Below are positions 58,001 through 64,000 of a stretch of 64,000 nucleotides of DNA, in pieces; within the stretch, counting starts at the first letter, position 1, and every line of letters begins with the position of its first letter. The notes below the pieces were generated by a model that was not told where the DNA came from, ran no database searches, and saw only the letters and a list, made by a program, of their open reading frames with translations. Made by a program: the position numbers and the translations under genes. This stretch comes from Cavenderia fasciculata. Its lineage: Eukaryota > Evosea > Eumycetozoa > Acytosteliales > Cavenderiaceae. The stretch covers positions 1,984,001-2,048,000 of the forward strand of contig NW_004457624.1 of NCBI RefSeq assembly GCF_000203815.1, written 5' to 3'.

Positions 58001-61000
58001 TTAATTATTTTTTATTTTTAAATTTTTTTTAGATTGAATCAGTAAGGACACATTTAGATAAAACATCATTATATGAAACAATGCTAACAGAGATTGCAGA
58101 TGAACAACCAGCATCTGGTGAACATCCAGCAACCTACAAGATGAAGGCAAAGTTTTGGAAACTTTTCAATCCATACTATCCATTGTTTACACCATTGGTC
58201 GCTGAAGATTCGATAACCAGTTATTTAGAGTATAAAAAGAGCAACAAGATGACCAACGTGGAATCACTTCCTCCTCCACCACCTCTTATCAAATTGGAAA
58301 AGCAATACTCGGCAGTACACGAAATCATCCACTCCGATTATCTATTCTACACCATCCTATCACTCTTGTCTCAGTTTGTAGAGTCTCCTGACCCCGATGT
58401 CACCGAAGTCATGTACTCTGTCAATGAATGTTTATATTTAATCGATCTATCAATTCAACATTGTAAACCTTTACCCATAGCAAATCAACAAGAAGAACAA
58501 GTAAATCTGGATGTAGATAATAATAATAATAATCTTGTTGTTGGAAAATTAGATTGGGATTTATTAATGAAACCAAGACAAACAGTTGGAAGTTATAATC
58601 ACTCTATATTATGTATACTTCAAAAATATACATTATTTAGAGGTAAACAACCATCAACTACATCGATATTACAAATATTGATAGATTTGTTGACAAAGTC
58701 ACACACCAACAATATCTATTTGGACAAGAGAGAATTGTTGGAAAAGGCAGTTGACGGACTCTGTTTGTATAGTCCAGATATTGAAAAGGAGGTTCTCTTC
58801 CTCTACCCAACCTACAAAAAGTCGATCAATGACGACGAGGCCGATCAAAAGTCCAAGGACAAGTTAAAGAGTGCCAAACAACGTCAGGCAGAGATTATGG
58901 CCAAGTTTATGCAACAGCAAAACAAGTTCCTTCAACAAACCACCGAGGATACCACCGACGACCAAGATGAATACATGCAGACTGACAAGGACGGATCGAC
59001 CATTGGTGTAAAATGTGAAAGCGAGGCATCTTGTGTCTTGTGTCTCAAAGGTCACTATTCGAGAAGAGATCCTCTCTCGATGATTGCTTTGTACCAATGT
59101 TCTACACTCATTTCGTTTAGCAAGATACCCGTCTTGGCCAACCTCAACCCCAATCTCAAGAAACATCTCAAGACCTATCTCAAATACATATCGTTCCCAC
59201 CACAAAAAGCTACTATCGATTCTCTAAACTACACATCATCCTTTCACTTTAGAGTATGTGGTCATTACATACACAGTGAATGTTTCCATCAATATTCAAA
59301 TGCACTGCTTCAAAAAGCTGCACAAAATGATAATTTTGAAGGTGACCATATCATTCGTCCACTCAATGGAGAATTTCTATGTCCAATGTGTAGAAGAATT
59401 TCAAATATTGTTATTCCAGTCGATCACAACTCATTGATGACTAATAGTACTGGTGTCAATAGTAGTATTGGAAGTGGATCAGAAACTCCAAATAATATTG
59501 ATCATTTGACACCATCTACGAATCATGAAACCAACAACAATAGTATTAATAGTAGTCCATTAACTTTACAATCATCAAATGTTTCATCTTCATTGGCAAT
59601 CAATTCTTTATCTACCTCTACGACGACGAATAATAATAATAATAATGTTAATTATAGTTCAACACCTACAACTGCATCACCAATGATTTCAGATGATGCA
59701 AAGAATCAATTAAAATCATGGTTCCACTTTATATCACAGAAATCAAAATCATCTACCAACAACACATCAACATCATCATCAAAACGTAGAGATAATTTAG
59801 AATTTTTCAACTCTCTCAACAAGATTGCATTCAAGGGAGGTAATGTAGATAGTATTTCACCCTACTTTTTGTGTCAATTGGTTGCAAGAAACATAGAGTT
59901 TTTAGAGATTGCCACAAGAGAAATTCAACAACCTCACCAGCCACCAGCAAACAATGCCCCCATGTTTTGCATTGGTAATGATATCTTTCAGAGAGATATC
60001 TTGACCATCAAGCTATTGTACAAAAACATCAAAGACTATATCCAACACCACAATGAATCCAAGCATAGAGATATGGTGATTGACCTCTTTAAGGGTAAAT
60101 CAGAACCAATTCTATCAATCGATCCATTCTGTGCATTCATTTTATTTATCCTCATTCTAGATGATCCAAATTCAATCGATATCGAATTTGTCACCAAAAT
60201 TTCAATTGATCTATTTATTACTCAATTTATTATTACTAAAATTTATTCAATTGGTAAGTAAAAAAAAAAAAAAAAAGAAACAAACAAACAAAGAGTATTT
60301 ATTTATTTGTTTCTTTTTTATTTTTATTTAGAAAAAGAAAAAAAGAAAAAAATATCATTAGTTCAAATGGTAATTGAATTCTTGACAAAAGGTATTGATG
60401 AACAAATATTAGAGGAATTGGAAAAAGATATTGCACCATTTTTAAGAAGTATATGTTTGGCGTATCACTGTTTCTTTGGAGCATCATCAGGATTGACCAA
60501 TATGCAACAAGATGTAACACGTGAAGACTTGTTGATAAAGTTAAAGTTATTCAAGTGGTTGGACATTGAGTCTATCGAGAGTCTTGTATCTCGTCAGGCT
60601 AGAACCAATGTATTACTAGGTGGATGGATCACGCAATTAGAGAGAAACTGTTCCATCTCTCCCTTTTTCGTGACTGAACCACGTCGACCCACTTTTATCG
60701 ACCTTCCCAACGTCTACCACGACATCTTTATAAAGTATCTCAACGTGCCATGCTCCACGTGCAAATCAGTACCAAGCAAGAGTGCCATTTGTCTGCTCTG
60801 CGGTCACTTGATCTGTGTCGACGGCAACTGCTGCGTGGTCAATGGTATGCGTGAGAGTGCCAAGCATACACGTGTCTGTGGCATCTATCGTATTGGCGTG
60901 TTCCTCGGCACTAAAAACCCATCGGTTGTTCTCATCCGTGACCATCGTATGAGTGTCATGTCCAACGCCTACTTAGATCAATATGGCGAACCAGACTCGA

Positions 61001-61128
61001 CCCTTGATCGTGGTAAACCTCTTCTTCGAAGTGACCACAATCTCCAAGACCTTTGGTCATCTTGGATCTCTCATTCTATCGATGAAAAATATAACTCAAA
61101 TTGTGATCTTAGAGGAAGAGAATATTAA
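55066..61128 (+). CDS. UBR-box E3 ubiquitin ligase, UBR3-like
   Basis: N-recognin-family E3. Six exons in phase: 55066-55891, 55971-57188, 57259-57657, 57723-57955, 58033-60253, 60332-61128 (1897 residues, about the size of UBR3 at 1888 and Ubr1 at 1950). The start MGNFKSKN fits an N-myristoylation consensus. Residues 10-200 are Asn/Gln/Gly-rich. The UBR box spans ~244-320 (CVWGPNSMFYRCKTCALSP, then CYECFRNG, SCDCGSGDSW, GFCSNH), closer to UBR3 than to UBR1. I find no ClpS-like N-domain. A RING-H2 lies at ~1225-1342 (CVLCLKGH ... HSECFHQY ... CPMCR) with a Ser/Asn insert after it, and the C-terminal UAIN zinc domain at ~1770-1800 (CSTCKS, CLLCGHLICVDGNCC). Substrates are unknown. Confidence 0.93.
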
Positions 61129-61526
61129 TAATAATAATAATAATATTAAAAATAGAAACTATTCCAACTCCCTCCCCAAAACAATAATAACAAACAAACA
61201 TATGTTTAGTAATTGGCCACAACAACCAATAATAATTAATAATAATAATCTAGCTAGACATTGTCTCTTCCCCAACTCCATCTACTCCCATCCCCAACAT
61301 TCTCTCTTTCTAAAAAGTTAAACTAAAAAAAACAAGATCTATTATATTTTTTTGTATCAAAAATAATATTAATAAATTTACAATATTTTAAAATTAATTA
61401 AATACATATGGATGGAAGACATTTTATGATTAACCAAATAAATAGAAGAAATGAAATTATCCTTTCTTATATACATTTATTTTCAAGGATTCCATTTCGA
61501 AATGGTAAATATCTGGTGGGGGGTGT
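61129..61526. other. 3' flank of the UBR gene
   Basis: About 400 bp of AT-rich DNA (AAT/ATA repeats, T-runs) between convergent genes. No gene seen. Confidence 0.5.
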
Positions 61527-61670
61527 TTAGCATCCTCTTTTGCATGTTTCCATGCAAGCCCAATGCATTGGTGGACATATTGAACAACAAGTTTGAGCAG
61601 TTGCATAATCGACTAAACAAAGAAGAGCTACCAATACTAAAATTAAAATGATTAAAAATTTGGTGTCCAT
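61527..61670 (-). CDS. Small secreted six-cysteine peptide
   Basis: A 47-residue frame. Residues 1-25 form a textbook signal peptide (MDTKFLIILILVLVALLCLV then DYATA, cleavage expected before QTCC). The mature peptide of about 22 residues holds six Cys in the pattern CC-x2-C-x6-C-x3-C-x3-C, with Trp and Met between, and ends at the last Cys. That spacing is what a disulfide-rich antimicrobial, toxin-like or signalling peptide would show, but no named family is recognised. The neighbouring convergent and divergent genes encode surface or secreted proteins. The opposite-strand frame across this region is less convincing because it has neither domain nor expected start context. Confidence 0.7.
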   Translation of the reverse strand: MDTKFLIILILVLVALLCLVDYATAQTCCSICPPMHWACMETCKRGC

Positions 61671-62316
61671 CTTGAAAAAAATAATAATAATGTTTAGATT
61701 AATTAAATTATTATTTAATAAATATTAAGAATTGATACTATACTTTTTTTTTTTGGTGAGATTGTGTTGATTCAAGAATAAATCTTCTTAAGAGTAAATT
61801 ATTTGTTTGTTTAGTATTTATTTGTGGGTGGAGTAAAGAAAGAAAATTTGGGAAGGGTTCTTAAATACCCTCTTTGTCACTTCTATCAGATTAAAAACAA
61901 ATAACTCATTGGAAGCAATCAATAAATGGAAATAGATAATTTATTTTCCCAATTTAAAATGACCAAAAATGATGACTTGAAATCTGTTGGAAAATTAAAA
62001 AAATTTTAAAACAACCCAAACTTTCCTATCCAATTAAATAAATAGAAATAATATTATATAATTATTTAATTGATTTTATCTTTTGAAAATTTTGTTTAAA
62101 ATTTCAAACAATATCTATTTTAAAAATAGATGCAATTATTTGAACAACAAATATCCTGTGTTTTTTTGAAATTGATTTGTTGAACAGGCACCACAAAATT
62201 TGTGTGATGGGTGCCTCATCGACTTCCAACCACCCCCCATCGCACAATGACCATCAATCTTTGTCGCGATAAAACTTTTACACAACAAGGTAACAGATAA
62301 AGTAGAGATAGAGAGA
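61671..62316. other. Intergenic region with a possible cysteine-rich fragment
   Basis: Mostly AT-rich. At 62139-62290 the minus strand reads a GC-richer, protein-like segment with Cys, His, Trp and Gly (GHCAMGGGWKSMRHPSHKFC, then GACS) preceded by a hydrophobic stretch that has no ATG. It could be an exon or relic of another small secreted peptide. The rest shows nothing. Confidence 0.35.
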
Positions 62317-63553
62317 ATGAAAAATATATTTATTCTTTTATTTATTTTGATAACACTGTATATTGGTTGTATGTAACAAGTTTGTGCACAATTACATTGA
62401 TAGAATGATGAAAATTTAAGAAGAGTCAACAATATAATTAATTAAATTTAATTTAATTTTACAATATCTAATAATAATAATAGATAGTAAAGGGGCATGC
62501 CCAGGGATTCCAACAGAATGTACAGGTAGAGGAACATGTAATGGTACTGAATGCACATGTAATTCACCTTGGACATTTTCTGATTGTACAGATTTATTAC
62601 CACAATTTGTCAATACTTCAAACACTGGTCTTTCTTTTGGTGGGTTGGCTGTCAAGGTTGGATTCTATATTAAAGATGTTGATTATTTCGGAGTCACCCG
62701 TAATTTCTTTACATTGTCACTTGACACGATGACTTTGTTATCCAACTCGTCTTCATCCAATTACACTGAATCTTTGTACTCTGCCACTATAGTGTCTACT
62801 ACTACTCCTATAAACACCGGATTAGTTCAAGTAGCAGTTAGAAAATACACACAAGATACTGTTGTCTTCACAGCTAGAGGTACCACTGAAAACTATGTCA
62901 TCTCCAAAAACACAGTCTCCTATGTCTTGTCATTTAGTGGTTACCAAACACTATCTTCAACCAATTACTTTAGAGTCAATGTATTTGCTATGATTGACTC
63001 GGGTGTTGCCATCTCCAATCCAATATCCTCTTATGATATTGAATCTGGTTCAATATATTCCTATAAATGGGCAAATATGACACCTGTAACCACCACAACG
63101 AATGGAGCATCACTTACTTTTCGTGCAATTAGTATTGGTGTCACTGGAAATGATCCTCTTTCCCAATACTCACCAACATTATTTGACTATTCCCCATCGT
63201 CCTCACAAGCACCATCCACCTCTTTTGTCTATGCTAGATATATCTATTCAGTTAAAGAAGATGTCAATTCATCAATCTCATTTGATTTTAGTATTATTGG
63301 TAGTGGTAGCTCAAGTACAACTACTGATTCAACCTCTGCCACCACCACCACATCAACTACAACAGACTCCACATCTACCACTAGCACAACGACTGGATCA
63401 TCCACTAATTCAACTGGTTCAACTACAACGAGTACAACTACTGGATCAACAACAACAACTAATGGTAAAGATCCAAGTACATCATCACATTTGAATCCAT
63501 TCACACCTGTACTATTTATTTTATCATTCATCGTTTCACTTTTAATTATTTAG
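62317..63553 (+). CDS. GPI-anchored EGF-like surface protein
   Basis: Two exons, 62317-62368 and 62484-63553, encode 373 residues. Exon 1 supplies a signal peptide (MKNIFILLFILITLYIG) joined through a GTATGT donor to an EGF-like module (CTGRGTCNGTECTCNSPW, after ACPGIPTE). A beta-rich domain with sequons fills ~60-275. A Thr/Ser-rich stalk of TTSTTTDSTS-type repeats (about 290-345) leads to a hydrophobic tail (PFTPVLFILSFIVSLLII) without a basic cytosolic end, the expected GPI signal. Without exon 1 the protein would lack a secretion signal, so this start is preferred over downstream methionines. Likely a cell-surface glycoprotein; the function is unknown. Confidence 0.8.
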
Positions 63554-63639
63554 AGTCAAAAATATTAATCTTTGACAAAGAATCACCCAAATAAATAATT
63601 GTAATATTTATATTTATATTTACCGAATTATTTATTTAT

Positions 63640-64000
63640 TTAAAAGACACCAGAAGCTTGTGGTTGAAGATTAATTTTACCTTTGATTTGAGTGGATAGG
63701 ACAACTTGGTTGGTGTTGAGATCGACGGTGGTGATAAATAATTCTTTGTTTGACGAGGTGAGAATGACAAAGTAATTGTCGCTAAACCAAAGTTGGAGAG
63801 AATTCATCATACCGGTGTTTGGAATATGGAAAGATTGGGTGGCAGTAGCCTCCTGTACATCCATGAGGAACAATGTCATTTCCTTTGGAGCCATGGTATT
63901 GTAGACTACAGTGTAGACTTGTTTGTTGGCACAGTAGAGATAGGTATCAGAGTTGGCTGGAATACCAGTGACATTTAAAGATTCGTGTTGTTGATTGTCG
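63640..64000 (-). CDS. C-terminal part of an unidentified gene, running off the right edge
   Basis: An open frame of 119 codons before the stop, continuing past the window. It reads DTYLYCANKQVYTVVYNTMAP and on, with alternating hydrophobic/polar beta-strand character and a C-rich codon bias like a well expressed gene. No family is recognised; a beta-propeller or a secreted beta-rich protein would fit. The methionine at 63894 is internal because the frame stays open and protein-like upstream. Confidence 0.6.
   Translation of the reverse strand, partial: DNQQHESLNVTGIPANSDTYLYCANKQVYTVVYNTMAPKEMTLFLMDVQEATATQSFHIPNTGMMNSLQLWFSDNYFVILTSSNKELFITTVDLNTNQVVLSTQIKGKINLQPQASGVF

Overview
The window is nuclear DNA from a social amoeba (Dictyostelia, Amoebozoa). 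The evidence is very AT-rich intergenic DNA and introns, short introns (about 60-160 nt, GTAAG/GTATG donors, T-rich acceptors), Gln/Asn/Ser/Thr homopolymers in proteins, and dictyostelid-type families (LvsG, ComC-like surface proteins, mitochondrial aspartate aminotransferase). The coding regions use more C/G at third positions than is familiar from D. discoideum, so another dictyostelid genus is likely; I cannot name the species.

Layout: most genes lie in compact convergent pairs whose 3' ends are about 30-120 bp apart, separated by divergent promoters of about 400-550 bp. From left to right: phospholipase D (+) and a BRAP/IMP-type RING E3 (-); a mitochondrial-looking RRM plus ACOT9-like thioesterase fusion (+) and phosphoenolpyruvate carboxylase (-); the kinetochore protein Ndc80 (-); and a large seven-exon ComC-like adhesion/signalling receptor (-). 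From about 19.4 to 25.9 kb lies an accessory, repeat-rich island. It holds an intact tRNA-Gly(TCC), tandem copies of that tRNA's 3' end, a tRNA-Gly(GCC) relic, a SINE-like element with an A-tail and 16-bp direct flanks, a GC-rich hairpin-rich segment, a zinc-knuckle gene that does not read through cleanly, a perfect 27-bp inverted repeat and a coiled-coil reading frame.

From 26 to 41.9 kb there is a proline-rich SH3 protein (-), glutamyl-tRNA synthetase (+), the ribosome-assembly factor Noc4 (-), CCDC25 (-), the BEACH/WD40 pseudokinase LvsG (+) and the snoRNP core protein Nop58 (-). From 42 to 55 kb come two tiny related reading frames, an F-box/kelch protein (-), PPWD1 (-), aspartate aminotransferase (+) and a secreted, probably GPI-anchored protein whose frame is split (-). 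From 55 to 64 kb come a 1897-residue UBR-type E3 (+), a small secreted six-cysteine peptide (-), a GPI-anchored EGF-like protein (+) and the end of an unidentified gene (-).

Functional themes are ordinary for a housekeeping region: translation and ribosome/snoRNP assembly (GluRS, Noc4, Nop58), ubiquitin signalling (BRAP, UBR, F-box), carbon and nitrogen metabolism (PEPC, AAT, thioesterase), membrane traffic (LvsG, PLD) and cell-surface proteins. I see no operon, CRISPR array or prokaryotic system. The most unusual observations are the RRM-thioesterase fusion, a GC-AG intron placed exactly in an invariant PEPC motif, the SINE-like element with direct flanks beside a tRNA whose 3' end has been tandemly amplified, and an unannotated 47-residue cysteine-rich secreted peptide. 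Exon coordinates were derived by eye from splice signals and frame continuity.
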